From positions 155,830 to 219,829 of the forward strand of contig NZ_NIBS01000001.1 of the NCBI RefSeq assembly GCF_002632465.1: a DNA stretch of 64,000 nt, written 5' to 3'. The notes beneath the pieces were generated by a model. That model worked only from the letters and a program-made list of their open reading frames with translations. It was not told the origin of the DNA and searched no databases. Shown one piece after another: positions 35,513 through 44,024 of this stretch. The stretch comes from Xenorhabdus budapestensis. GTDB lineage: Bacteria; Pseudomonadota; Gammaproteobacteria; Enterobacterales; Enterobacteriaceae. The position numbers and the translations under genes are program-made. How positions within the stretch are numbered: the stretch's first letter is position 1; every line of letters starts with the position of its first letter.

Positions 35513-35524
35513 GGTGGCAGCTTG

Positions 35525-36715
35525 ATGAACAGAAAAGCTGTGTGGCATGGTCTTAAATGGAATAGTCTTAAATGGCATAATTCTGAATGGCATAGCTTTA
35601 AGCGTGCGTTTACCCGCGAGCTGGTGGTTGCAGTCCGTAGCCCGATTTTTCATTGGCTGAGTTGGCTGTTTCCTCTGTTGCTGTTTATCTTAATCAGTGC
35701 CAATTTTTCGGAAGGAACGCTGCTAAACCTGCCTGTTTCAGTAGTGGATAATGATCACAGTACTTTATCACGCACATTAATTCGTAATTTAAATGCGGCC
35801 CCTCACGCTGATATTAAAACTTATGATAATGGCCTGACGGAATCACTAGAGAGATTGGGGAGTGCAAAGGATTACTCTTTACTCTATATTCCCCACGATC
35901 TAGAAAAAGATGCGTTGAGTGGTAAACAGCCAACAGTGAGCATCTATTATAATGCCTTGTTTTATGGTTCAGGGCGTTATTCGATTCAGGACTTCAGCGG
36001 ATTGATGGCAGAAACAAATGCCAAATATCGTGAGATCATTGCGTCTGAAATTGGTCGTCAGCTTCCACCACTTGCTAAGGCGACGATGTCTTATGACAGC
36101 CTGTTCAATGCCAGTGGCAGTTATATCTATTTCCAGCAATTTGCTGCAACCATCCATTTATTACAGCTTTTCGTCGTGACCTGTACTATTTATACGATGG
36201 CAAGGGGAAAGCAGCTCTTAAGCGCAAAATCTTTTGTACCGGCTTTATTAGGAAAACTTGCGCCTTATACCTTAATTTTTACCCTGTTGTTGATGATAGA
36301 AATTGCAGCATTGGTTGCATTCTCTGATGCCAAAGTTGCAGGTAACCCGATATATATGCCGGTTGTTGGATTTTTCTATGTGATTGCGGCTCAAAGTATC
36401 GGCTTATTATTGTTTACTTTCACCAGTAGTGCATTGACGGCTTATTCGCTAATCGGAATGCTGGTTAGTATTGCGATGTCATTTTCTGGCATGGTGGTGC
36501 CTGAATTATCAATGGTATGGCCGGCAAGAGTTATTTCGAATCTGGAGCCATTAACCCATGCTTTAAATGCCATGTTCGATATCTTTCTGCGGGAAGTGTC
36601 ATTAAAAATCATCCTGCATATTTGCATGCTATTGATGATTTATCCTTTGGTTTGTGCCTTGTTGATCCGCAATCGCTTGTGGAAACGGCTTAACCAGCCA
36701 GGGGAAGTTATATGA
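35525..36715 (+). CDS. ABC-2 type transporter permease, first
   Basis: 396 residues from ATG 35525, which follows AAGGTGG. Topology is typical of YhhJ/ABC-2 permeases: one N-terminal membrane segment (about 38-56), a large periplasmic domain (about 57-215, beginning PVSVVDNDHSTLSRTLIR), and five or so C-terminal segments. The N-terminus has an unusual Trp/His/Lys-rich run (WHGLKWNSLKWHNSEWHSF). No ATP-binding motif is present here or in its neighbours. Confidence 0.85.
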   Translation: MNRKAVWHGLKWNSLKWHNSEWHSFKRAFTRELVVAVRSPIFHWLSWLFPLLLFILISANFSEGTLLNLPVSVVDNDHSTLSRTLIRNLNAAPHADIKTYDNGLTESLERLGSAKDYSLLYIPHDLEKDALSGKQPTVSIYYNALFYGSGRYSIQDFSGLMAETNAKYREIIASEIGRQLPPLAKATMSYDSLFNASGSYIYFQQFAATIHLLQLFVVTCTIYTMARGKQLLSAKSFVPALLGKLAPYTLIFTLLLMIEIAALVAFSDAKVAGNPIYMPVVGFFYVIAAQSIGLLLFTFTSSALTAYSLIGMLVSIAMSFSGMVVPELSMVWPARVISNLEPLTHALNAMFDIFLREVSLKIILHICMLLMIYPLVCALLIRNRLWKRLNQPGEVI

Positions 36716-36733
36716 TGCAGAGGAAGCAGATAA

Positions 36734-37891
36734 ATGAATAACTGGAAGATGTATTGGCAAACTTTCCACAATGTATTGTTGGGAATGCTGGAAAAACCCT
36801 TGTGGTTAATGCTGATTGTTTCTCTGTGTGTGATGAGTCTGGTTTATGTCCGCCCTACATTATGGGATCTACCCATCGCGATTATTGATCAGGACAACAG
36901 CCATATGAGCCGTGCGCTGATCCGCCACGTTGATGCGACGGCGAAAGTTGAAACCAAAAGCTACGCTAGTCTTGCTAACGCCCGTAATGACATGTTACGA
37001 CGGAAAATCTTCGCCATTATCATTGTGCCGCCGGATTTTGAAAAACGTCTTTTAGGCGGAAAAAATGTGACAGTACCGGTTTATGGTGACGCGACGAACC
37101 GCCTTGCCAATGGGCAGATTCAGCAGGATTTGGCGTTGGCGTATCAACAATTATTATCTGAATACAATACCCAGTTACTGCTGAAATCGGGTTTCAGTAC
37201 GGAACAGGTGAAAGTACTGCTACAACCGATTAAAGGAGAAACCATTGGATTATTTAATCCGGGGATCAGTTATGCCGCAATTGTTTTTCCCGGACTACTG
37301 GTGATGCTTTTGCAGCACTCCTTGTTGATTGCTTGTGTACGTGTGAGTATTGCTATACGTAGCACTCCTAACGGTAAGCCTCCACTCCCTGTCTATCTGG
37401 GTGCTTTGTCTGCGCTGTTGCCTATTTGGCTGTTTTTGTCTGTTATATTTTTTGTCCTGTGGCCATGGGTATTGGGATATCGGCAGGATGCACCAATTTA
37501 TCAATTGTTGCTGATGACTTTCCCATTCCTGCTGGCAGTATTGGGGTTAGGTAAACTGGTAACAGAGTGTTTGCGCAGTGTGGAAATGATTTATCTGACA
37601 TTGGCGTTTATCACTACTCCTGTTTTCTATATTTCGGGGACTATCTGGCCGGTTCAGGCGATGCCTGATTGGGTAAGAGCGATTTCATCAGCTTTGCCAT
37701 CCACATGGGCAACCAAAATTATTGCAGGAATAAACCAAATGAACATGCCTTTACAAAGTATGTTGGGGGATATTGCAATGATCCTGTTCCTTGGTGTCGT
37801 GTACATGATCCTGGGGATTTTGGTTGGGATGTTGCGTAATGGTGAGCTGCGGGGACTGAAGAGTTTTAGGAAACGGCAGCGAAAGAATTAA
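36734..37891 (+). CDS. ABC-2 type transporter permease, second
   Basis: 385-residue paralogue of the preceding permease with the same layout: N-terminal anchor, periplasmic domain starting PIAIIDQDNSHMSRALIRHV, and a C-terminal membrane bundle with the conserved FYISGTIWPVQAMPDWVRAI. Eighteen bp follow the first permease. The pair probably forms a heterodimer. An ATPase must come from elsewhere in the genome if the system is an ABC transporter. Confidence 0.87.
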   Translation: MNNWKMYWQTFHNVLLGMLEKPLWLMLIVSLCVMSLVYVRPTLWDLPIAIIDQDNSHMSRALIRHVDATAKVETKSYASLANARNDMLRRKIFAIIIVPPDFEKRLLGGKNVTVPVYGDATNRLANGQIQQDLALAYQQLLSEYNTQLLLKSGFSTEQVKVLLQPIKGETIGLFNPGISYAAIVFPGLLVMLLQHSLLIACVRVSIAIRSTPNGKPPLPVYLGALSALLPIWLFLSVIFFVLWPWVLGYRQDAPIYQLLLMTFPFLLAVLGLGKLVTECLRSVEMIYLTLAFITTPVFYISGTIWPVQAMPDWVRAISSALPSTWATKIIAGINQMNMPLQSMLGDIAMILFLGVVYMILGILVGMLRNGELRGLKSFRKRQRKN

Positions 37892-37917
37892 TAACAATAA
37901 TCAAGAATTATCTTTAG

Positions 37918-38201
37918 ACTGATAATGAAAATATATTGATTTGGGACAGGTTCCGTGCAAATGTCACTGGTGCTGATTTACTGGATCTCAGTGATAGAAT
38001 TTTATTATCAATTCTTGAGATAGTATCAGGAAATATCACAGTATTTAGGTAAAATAACATGTTCCTTTTCACGAAAAGGGATCTGACTTGTGTTAGGTTA
38101 AATCCACTTTCCGTTTTGGTTTATTATCGTTAGCTGAATTTATCAAAGTGGAACAAAAAGAGGGCGCAGATCAGCACGATCGCGCGTTATCGTCATGTTA
38201 A
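37918..38201 (+). pseudogene. ubiT: Remnant of ubiT (yhbT)
   Basis: Two frames carry pieces of the SCP2-type protein UbiT. FRANVTGADLLDLSDR (about 37951-37998) matches its middle, and LLSLAEFIKVEQKE to the end SSC-stop (about 38121-38201) matches its C-terminus. As in E. coli, the stop codon overlaps the yhbS start by a few bases. Stops and a frame change separate the pieces, and the N-terminal half is gone. UbiT works in oxygen-independent ubiquinone synthesis with UbiU/UbiV, which are not in this window. Confidence 0.7.
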
Positions 38202-38698
38202 TCAGGGTCGAAATTCCGGTTGATGCCACGGGTATTGATCGCTTGCTGCGAGAATCCTTTGAGACCTCGGCAGAAGCTGAGTTAGTTCATAGATTAAGAG
38301 AAGATGGCTTGTTGACGCTGGGTGTTGTTGCGACTGACGATGAAGGTCACGTGATTGGCTATGTTGGTTTCACACCTGTTGACATCAATGGTCAGGATCA
38401 TAATTGGGTTGGATTGGCGCCATTGGTAGTGTCTGAACCGTATCGTCGTCAGGGCATTGGTGAGAAGTTAGTGTATGAAGGATTGGATAGCCTGAATGAG
38501 TTTGGTTATGGCGCAGTAGTCGTGCTTGGTAAACCTGAATATTATCACCGTTTTGGTTTCAGGCTTGCTAAAGAGTACCAATTACATTGTCAATGGCCTG
38601 ATAGTGAGGAATTCTTTCAGGTTTACACACTGGCTGATGTCTCGCTGGATGATTGTCATGGTTTAGTCACATATCCCAGTCATTTTGATTATGTGTAA
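38195..38698 (+). CDS. yhbS: GNAT-family acetyltransferase YhbS
   Basis: 167 residues, with acetyl-CoA-binding motif RRQGIGEKLVYEGL and a hydrophobic core VGLAPLVVSEPYRR. Aligns with E. coli YhbS from start to end. Substrate uncertain. It keeps the ancestral overlap with the ubiT stop, although ubiT is broken. Confidence 0.93.
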   Translation: MLIRVEIPVDATGIDRLLRESFETSAEAELVHRLREDGLLTLGVVATDDEGHVIGYVGFTPVDINGQDHNWVGLAPLVVSEPYRRQGIGEKLVYEGLDSLNEFGYGAVVVLGKPEYYHRFGFRLAKEYQLHCQWPDSEEFFQVYTLADVSLDDCHGLVTYPSHFDYV

Positions 38699-38768
38699 CT
38701 ACAAGACGTAAATACAGAAATAGTAAATACACGCTGAAGAAATGTTGGAGATACTCTGGCAACGATGT

Positions 38769-39071
38769 CTATTCTAATGAAGTCTCTGACAAATAGATTG
38801 CTATACAGACAGGCTGGGTTGTAACCAGCCTCTCTTTTTGCTGTTTGTTTAGTTGCTTCACTCGGTATTCCAGCTTTAATGCTGTGCTCTTATCTCGTAC
38901 TAAACTGTGATAGACCAGAGTCAATGAACCTTTTCCCCTCAAAGCCTTCGCCCCTTTTCCGGTACTGTGTTGTATCAGACGACGGGAAATATCTGTAGTA
39001 ATTCCGGTATATAAAGAACCATTCTGGGTTTTTATCAAGTAAAGATACCAATCAGATTTGTTAATATTCAT
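38769..39071 (-). CDS. yhbQ: GIY-YIG domain protein YhbQ
   Basis: 100 residues with the GIY-YIG core [20 protein letters not shown] and the conserved arginine in ISRRLIQH, followed by [11 protein letters not shown]. In E. coli it is a structure-related DNA endonuclease linked to repair. It is convergent with yhbS. Confidence 0.93.
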   Translation of the reverse strand: MNINKSDWYLYLIKTQNGSLYTGITTDISRRLIQHSTGKGAKALRGKGSLTLVYHSLVRDKSTALKLEYRVKQLNKQQKERLVTTQPVCIAIYLSETSLE

Positions 39072-39343
39072 TAGTAATTTTAAATAGTTACAAATATATA
39101 AATACTGTATGGGATTAAATCATTATGAGGCTATAGACTGTATTATGGTTTTTTGAACATCATAACATGATGAATTATATTAAATTACATGTTTATTAAC
39201 AGTAAGTGACAGCATTTTTTATTCAAAATAACTGAAAAACTATAGCAAGAGTTGCTAATTATCATTTTTTGAAGAAGCGTATAACTTGATCTAAGTCACA
39301 GAGAGACACCCTTTATATTGAAAAGTAGACAGAGGATCTGAAA

Positions 39344-39595
39344 ATGAGAAACGCAAAATTTATTGCCGCTGTTTTAACACTATGTGCTGTTTCGTTTGGT
39401 TCTTTTGCGGCAACTGAAGTAAGAAATGCTACAGGAGAGAAGATTGGTATTGTTTCTGTGACGGGAGCAGAAACACTGGATAACCTGACAGAAGAGTTAT
39501 CCAAAAAAGCTGACAAAGCTGGAGCATCTTATTTCCGCATTATTTCTGCTACTGGAGACAATAAACTGCATGGTGTTGCTGAAATTTATAAATAA
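39344..39595 (+). CDS. YhcN/BhsA-type periplasmic stress protein (DUF1471)
   Basis: 83 residues. A cleavable signal peptide (about 1-22, ending SFGSFA) precedes a DUF1471 fold recognised by IGIVSVTGAETLDNLTEELS and AGASYFRIISATGDNKLHG. Members such as YhcN, BhsA and McbA are induced by acid, peroxide or metals and affect biofilm. The exact paralogue is not certain. A TTGATCTAAGTCA motif at 39287-39299 resembles an FNR half-site but is too weak to call. Confidence 0.85.
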   Translation: MRNAKFIAAVLTLCAVSFGSFAATEVRNATGEKIGIVSVTGAETLDNLTEELSKKADKAGASYFRIISATGDNKLHGVAEIYK

Positions 39596-39711
39596 CTTAT
39601 AGTTAAAACAGATTAAATCTTATACTACTGTATAACTATCAGAACACATCTGGACATTGATCCAGCTATGTGTTCTGATTGAGATGAGCAAATATAACAG
39701 TATGGAATTAG

Positions 39712-40143
39712 ATGGAATTGAATAAAGATATCTTAATAATCTGCCAATACCTTGCCGAGCAACATGTCTTCACAATTTGTACTTCTTCAAATCAGGATCT
39801 ATGGTGCGCAAATTGTTTCTATGCCTTTGATGTCGATAAAATGACACTTTGGTTTATGACTGAACCTGATACCCGCCACGGTAAAATGATGCAGGAAAAC
39901 GCCGTAGTTGCAGGTACTATTGCCGGACAAACTCACAATGTTTCCCAGATCAGAGGCATTCAGTTTCGTGGTGAAGTCGTCCCATTGACAGGTAGGGATG
40001 AAACAGTTGCCAAAGCAAGTTACTGCCACCGCTTTCCTATAGCGATAACAGCAAAATCGCCTATTTGGCAATTGAACCTGAATGAGATCAAAATGGTGGA
40101 CAACACCCTTGGCTTTGGCAAAAAATTACATTGGCAGCGTTAA
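39712..40143 (+). CDS. yhbP: UPF0306 flavin-fold protein YhbP
   Basis: 143 residues of the pyridoxamine-phosphate-oxidase-like split barrel. Signature blocks DLWCANCFYAFD, IRGIQFRGEV and DNTLGFGKKLHW match E. coli YhbP (147). Function unknown. It is convergent with nrdG, only 18 bp apart, and no clear terminator separates them. Confidence 0.92.
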   Translation: MELNKDILIICQYLAEQHVFTICTSSNQDLWCANCFYAFDVDKMTLWFMTEPDTRHGKMMQENAVVAGTIAGQTHNVSQIRGIQFRGEVVPLTGRDETVAKASYCHRFPIAITAKSPIWQLNLNEIKMVDNTLGFGKKLHWQR

Positions 40144-40161
40144 TATCAGTATCATAATTAA

Positions 40162-40626
40162 TTATCGTAAATAGTGAATAACCTGATTACTACTGCCTCG
40201 CCAGATTAACGCCGGGTCGTGCAACGCCTGTTCAAATTTCCCGTCAACTAACACATGAATATAACTGACAATTTCTTGTTGGAGACCGCTTAACTCGTGG
40301 AGTACATAACCTGTCCATAGCCAGATATCTTTATTCGGGCACTCTCTCTTTATCCGTTTGACCAGTTTGAGAATATCGGGTGTATTGGAGGGATGAAGAG
40401 GGTCGCCGCCAGACAATGATAACCCTTTCCGTTTGATGCGAAGATCTTTCAAGTCAGTAATGATCTGATCTTCAACAGCCTGCGTGAACGGATAACCTGA
40501 GTTAGTCCGCCATGTACTTTGGTTATAACAACCACGACATTGATGGGAACAGCCAGCCACAAACAGGGTACAGCGGGTTCCGGGGCCATTCACCACATCA
40601 ACCGGATAATATTGATGGTAATTCAT
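40162..40626 (-). CDS. nrdG: Anaerobic ribonucleotide reductase activating protein NrdG
   Basis: Radical-SAM activase that installs the glycyl radical on NrdD. The start is set at ATG 40626 (MNYHQYYPVDVVNGPG), giving 154 residues as in E. coli. The [4Fe-4S] motif CSHQCRGC (C-x3-C-x2-C) and SAM-binding SLSGGDPLHPSNT are present. It lies 4 bp after nrdD. Confidence 0.96.
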   Translation of the reverse strand: MNYHQYYPVDVVNGPGTRCTLFVAGCSHQCRGCYNQSTWRTNSGYPFTQAVEDQIITDLKDLRIKRKGLSLSGGDPLHPSNTPDILKLVKRIKRECPNKDIWLWTGYVLHELSGLQQEIVSYIHVLVDGKFEQALHDPALIWRGSSNQVIHYLR

Positions 40627-40630
40627 AGTA

Positions 40631-42583
40631 TTAGCCAATTCGCTCGTTACTGAGATGTTTGATGCGACGTTTCACCTCTTCCTGTTTACCTGCGTTAAAC
40701 GGACGGGCATCAGGGCTGCCAAGATATCCACAAACCCGTCGGATCACAGAAACATGCGCTGGATCATGATTACCACAACGAGGACAGATGAACCCTTTGC
40801 TGATACAGGAAAATTCTCCGGTAAAACCGCATTGATAGCATTCATCAATTGGAGTATTGGTTCCATAGTAAGGGACACGGGAATAACTGTAGTCCCATAC
40901 ATCTTCCAATGCCTTCACATTATGTTGCAGATTGGGATATTCGCCATAGCAGATAAAACCACCATTCGCTAATGGGGGATAAGGTGCTTCAAAGTCCAGC
41001 TTATCGTAGGGATTGACTTTTTTCTCTACATCCAGATGAAAACTGTTGGTGTAATAACCTTTGTCCGTGACTCCCTGGATCACGCCAAATTCAGCGGCAT
41101 CAAGGCGACAGAAACGGTCACATAAACTTTCACTTGGCGTACTGTATAAACTGAATCCATATCCGGTTTCCTGTTTCCAGGTATCAACCGCTTTGCGTAA
41201 CCGCTTGACGATAGCGATTGCTTTTTGGCGACGTTGTTCATCGTCAAATAGATGAATGTGATCACCGTATAACGCATTAATTGTTTCATTGATACCAATA
41301 TACCCTAATGAAATAGAAGCCCGCCCATGTTTGAAAATTTCGGCAATATTGTCATCCTCTTTCAACCTTATTCCACAAGCGCCTTCCATATAGAGGATAG
41401 GGGCAACCCGTGCTTTGGTGTTTTCAAGACGTTCAATTCGGGTCATTAATGCTTGTCTGACAACCAACAGGCGCTGCTCCAGTAGCTGCCAAAAACGCAT
41501 TTCATTGCCTTTGGCTTCAATCGCGATACGGGGAAGATTCAGACTTATTACCCCCAGATTATTGCGCCCTGCATGAATTTGTTGACCCTTCTCTTCATAA
41601 ACACCGAGAAAGCTACGGCAACCCATTGGCGTTTTAAATGATCCGGTTACTTTAACCACTTGATCATAATTAAGAATATCTGGATACATGCGCTTGCTGG
41701 CACATTCCAGAGCCAATAATTTGATGTCATAGTTGGGATCTCCAAATTTATGATTCAGCCCGTCACGAATGGCAAAAACCAGTTTTGGGAATACGGCGGT
41801 TTTGTGATTTTTGCCTAAGCCTGCAATGCGGTTACGTAAAATAGCCGTTTGAATCAAACGGGATTCATTTGATGTCCCCAGTCCAAAACCGAATGTCACA
41901 AACGGTGTTTGTCCGTTGGCGGTGTGCAGCGTGTTCACTTCATACTCCAAAGATTGGAAAGCATCGTAACACTCTTTTTCGGTGCGGGCTTCAGCATAGG
42001 CTGTGTGATCCGTAATATGCCACTCTTTTGCGATGATCAAATGTTTGTTATAGCTGGCCTTAACGAATGGAGCGAGCACTTCATCAATACGGTCGATGGT
42101 TGTACCGCCATAAATATGGCTGGCGACCTGTGCAATAATTTGGGCTGTAATGGCAGTCGCTGTGGAGATCGATTTTGGCGGTTCAATCTCGGCATTTCCC
42201 ATCTTAAAACCCTTGGTCAGCATGCCCTGTAAGTCAACTAACATACAGTTAAACATTGGGAAGAATGGGGCATAATCCAGATCATGATAGTGAATTTCTC
42301 CTTTTTCATGTGCCAGAACAACATCACCCGGCAACATATGTTGTTTGGCATACTGTCTGGCGACGATCCCTGCCAGTAAATCACGCTGAGTGGGGATCAC
42401 TTTAGCGTCTTTATTGGCATTTTCATTGAGTAAAGGCAGATCACTCTGTTCGATCAGGCCGCGGATTTCCTGATCTAGTCGATCATGCCATTTGTGGAGA
42501 GCTTTTTCCCCAACATTAACTGTATGGTCACTGTGCTGCATCACAACCGTTTTCACAATAGGGTTCCTCAATATGTTATCCAC
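40631..42583 (-). CDS. nrdD: Anaerobic ribonucleoside-triphosphate reductase NrdD lacking the ATP-cone
   Basis: Oxygen-independent class III reductase. 650 residues against 712 in E. coli, and the difference is the N-terminal ATP-cone. The protein starts MDNILRNPIVKTVVMQHSDH and joins the E. coli sequence at the segment DQEIRGLIEQ. The catalytic body is intact: active-site cysteines in FNCMLVD and GCRSFLG, Zn cysteines CYQC and CPRC, and glycyl-radical Gly619 in RRVCGYLGSPDARPFN. Promoter-type NrdR boxes lie just upstream, so the short start is not an artefact of a missed 5' end. GTG 42556 is an alternative start. Confidence 0.95.
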   Translation of the reverse strand: MDNILRNPIVKTVVMQHSDHTVNVGEKALHKWHDRLDQEIRGLIEQSDLPLLNENANKDAKVIPTQRDLLAGIVARQYAKQHMLPGDVVLAHEKGEIHYHDLDYAPFFPMFNCMLVDLQGMLTKGFKMGNAEIEPPKSISTATAITAQIIAQVASHIYGGTTIDRIDEVLAPFVKASYNKHLIIAKEWHITDHTAYAEARTEKECYDAFQSLEYEVNTLHTANGQTPFVTFGFGLGTSNESRLIQTAILRNRIAGLGKNHKTAVFPKLVFAIRDGLNHKFGDPNYDIKLLALECASKRMYPDILNYDQVVKVTGSFKTPMGCRSFLGVYEEKGQQIHAGRNNLGVISLNLPRIAIEAKGNEMRFWQLLEQRLLVVRQALMTRIERLENTKARVAPILYMEGACGIRLKEDDNIAEIFKHGRASISLGYIGINETINALYGDHIHLFDDEQRRQKAIAIVKRLRKAVDTWKQETGYGFSLYSTPSESLCDRFCRLDAAEFGVIQGVTDKGYYTNSFHLDVEKKVNPYDKLDFEAPYPPLANGGFICYGEYPNLQHNVKALEDVWDYSYSRVPYYGTNTPIDECYQCGFTGEFSCISKGFICPRCGNHDPAHVSVIRRVCGYLGSPDARPFNAGKQEEVKRRIKHLSNERIG

Positions 42584-42640
42584 AAACTAAAACTGCATGA
42601 TGGTCAGTTTTTAGCTTGGTGTGGATAATCTTGTGTATAA

Positions 42641-42656
42641 TCACTATATATAGTTA
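42641..42656 (-). promoter_or_regulatory. NrdR box 1 upstream of nrdD
   Basis: TCACTATATATAGTTA matches the NrdR consensus (ACAC-WATATATW-GTGT type) with a strong central CACTATATATAGT palindrome. NrdR represses ribonucleotide reductase genes when dATP is high. It lies 58 bp upstream of the nrdD start. Confidence 0.8.
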
Positions 42657-42671
42657 TTTATTTATATTTAA

Positions 42672-42687
42672 GCACAATATATGGGTT
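42672..42687 (-). promoter_or_regulatory. NrdR box 2 upstream of nrdD
   Basis: GCACAATATATGGGTT is a second, weaker NrdR-type site whose start is exactly 31 bp (three helical turns) from box 1, the usual spacing of paired NrdR sites. Confidence 0.75.
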
Positions 42688-42780
42688 TTTCTATCCAATA
42701 TACCATTCAATAAGTTGATCTAAGACAAAGAAAAGGGAAATTATTCTGAGGAGAAGTGGGGGGCAAAAGGAGAGAATACC

Positions 42781-42806
42781 AACCCTGATATTGAGTTATC
42801 AGGGTT
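42781..42806 (-). terminator. Terminator after ridA
   Basis: Perfect 10-bp inverted repeat AACCCTGATA / TATCAGGGTT just past the ridA stop. The T-tract on the minus strand is short and interrupted, so efficiency is uncertain. Confidence 0.6.
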
Positions 42807-42820
42807 GATGGAGCTATGAA

Positions 42821-43207
42821 TTAGCTGCGGACTGCGATCGCTTCGATTTCGATTTTCACATCTTTTGGCAGACGAGCAACTTCAACACATGAACGAGCGG
42901 GAAAAGGCGCGTTATGTTCAGTAAAGAATGCTTCATAGGCTGCATTCACTGTAGCAAAATCATTCAGATCTTTAACAAACACTGTAGTTTTTACGATATT
43001 CGCTACTTTCAGGCCAGACTGTTCAATAATAGCCTTGACGTTTTCCAGTGATTGGCGGGTTTGTGCCGTGATATCTTCAGAAACGTCACCCGTTTTCGGA
43101 TCTACAGGGATCTGACCGGAAGTAATAACCATGCTGCCTAGATCAACGCCCTGAACATAAGGGCCGATTGCGGCTGGTGCATTGTCGGTATGAATGGAAT
43201 GTGACAT
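42821..43207 (-). CDS. ridA: Enamine/imine deaminase RidA (YjgF)
   Basis: 128 residues. It hydrolyses reactive 2-aminoacrylate intermediates made by PLP enzymes. Matches E. coli RidA throughout, including the catalytic arginine in FPARSCVEVARLPKD near residue 105. It lies 86 bp after pyrI, as in E. coli. Confidence 0.97.
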   Translation of the reverse strand: MSHSIHTDNAPAAIGPYVQGVDLGSMVITSGQIPVDPKTGDVSEDITAQTRQSLENVKAIIEQSGLKVANIVKTTVFVKDLNDFATVNAAYEAFFTEHNAPFPARSCVEVARLPKDVKIEIEAIAVRS

Positions 43208-43293
43208 TAGAAACTCCTGTTTAACGTCAGAATAGAAAATTTTTGTGAGGCCAACATTATAGTGCCCCTCTGCCCGGCATCAACTGCGGGATT

Positions 43294-43773
43294 TTAATCG
43301 TTGCTGATGACAGCCTGACGATCAAACTCTTTTTCGCAGTATTTGCAACAGACGACAACATCGTTAGCGGCTTCCATGACGCGGAAACTGCTTTCTACTG
43401 GTTCATTATGACTGATACAGTTACCGTTCGGGCATACAAGGATACCGTCAATCTGCTCTGGTAGGTTGATTGGCATTTTCTTCACGACAACGTAATTTTC
43501 AATATTATTCACAGTTGCATGTGGCGCATACATAGCGAGTTGATTTGCCTGTTGTTCTGTCAGGAATGTATTTTCAATTTTGATTAGATCTTTCTTACCC
43601 AATTGATTGGAAGGTAAATTTAGACCAATAGTAATGCGTTGGTCGGTTTCTGTGAGTTTGAATAGTGACAATAACTTAAAACCAACATGGGCCGGAATGT
43701 GGTCGATAACTGTGCCACATTTAATGGCTTCTACTTGTAATTGATGATCGTGTCGTGAATGGTCTTGGGTCAT
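43294..43773 (-). CDS. pyrI: Aspartate carbamoyltransferase regulatory subunit
   Basis: 159 residues. N-terminal allosteric nucleotide-binding domain ([33 protein letters not shown]) and C-terminal zinc domain with four cysteines (CPNGNC and CKYC). It normally follows pyrB within a few bases in one operon, but no pyrB or recognisable fragment lies upstream. The DNA there is a non-coding stretch and then an unrelated gene. The ribosome-binding site of pyrI (TGGAGGAGGAATA) is about 20 bp upstream. Confidence 0.96.
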   Translation of the reverse strand: MTQDHSRHDHQLQVEAIKCGTVIDHIPAHVGFKLLSLFKLTETDQRITIGLNLPSNQLGKKDLIKIENTFLTEQQANQLAMYAPHATVNNIENYVVVKKMPINLPEQIDGILVCPNGNCISHNEPVESSFRVMEAANDVVVCCKYCEKEFDRQAVISND

Positions 43774-43904
43774 GTTGTGCTGTGAATACCGCTTAGGGTA
43801 TTCCTCCTCCAGATATTAGGGAATCAGGGACATGCATCTATTTTGTCATATAAGGTTTGGTATTTCATCCTGCGTAATGGACATATCATAGTTGCTTGTG
43901 AAAT

Positions 43905-43930
43905 CAACCACCGACTAAAGTCGGTGGTTG
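43905..43930. repeat. Perfect 12-bp hairpin with a nearby half copy
   Basis: CAACCACCGACT at 43905-43916 and AGTCGGTGGTTG at 43919-43930 are exact complements with an AA loop. A partial copy, AGTCGGTGG, recurs at 43957-43965. Short hairpins of this kind are typical of IS200/IS605 ends and RAYT-associated repeats. No transposase is present, so the origin is only suggested. Confidence 0.6.
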
Positions 43931-44024
43931 TTGAGTTTGTTGTGGGGAAAACGTCATAGTCGGTGGAAAACTGTGTTGATAATGTTTCCCTATTTAGATA
44001 TTTCCTGTATATGTCATTAAGTTT

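Noticed and set aside
39287-39299. FNR-like sites here and near 42716 (TTGATCTAAG followed by TCA or ACA)
   Set aside because: Only the left half-site fits; the right halves match too poorly to call.
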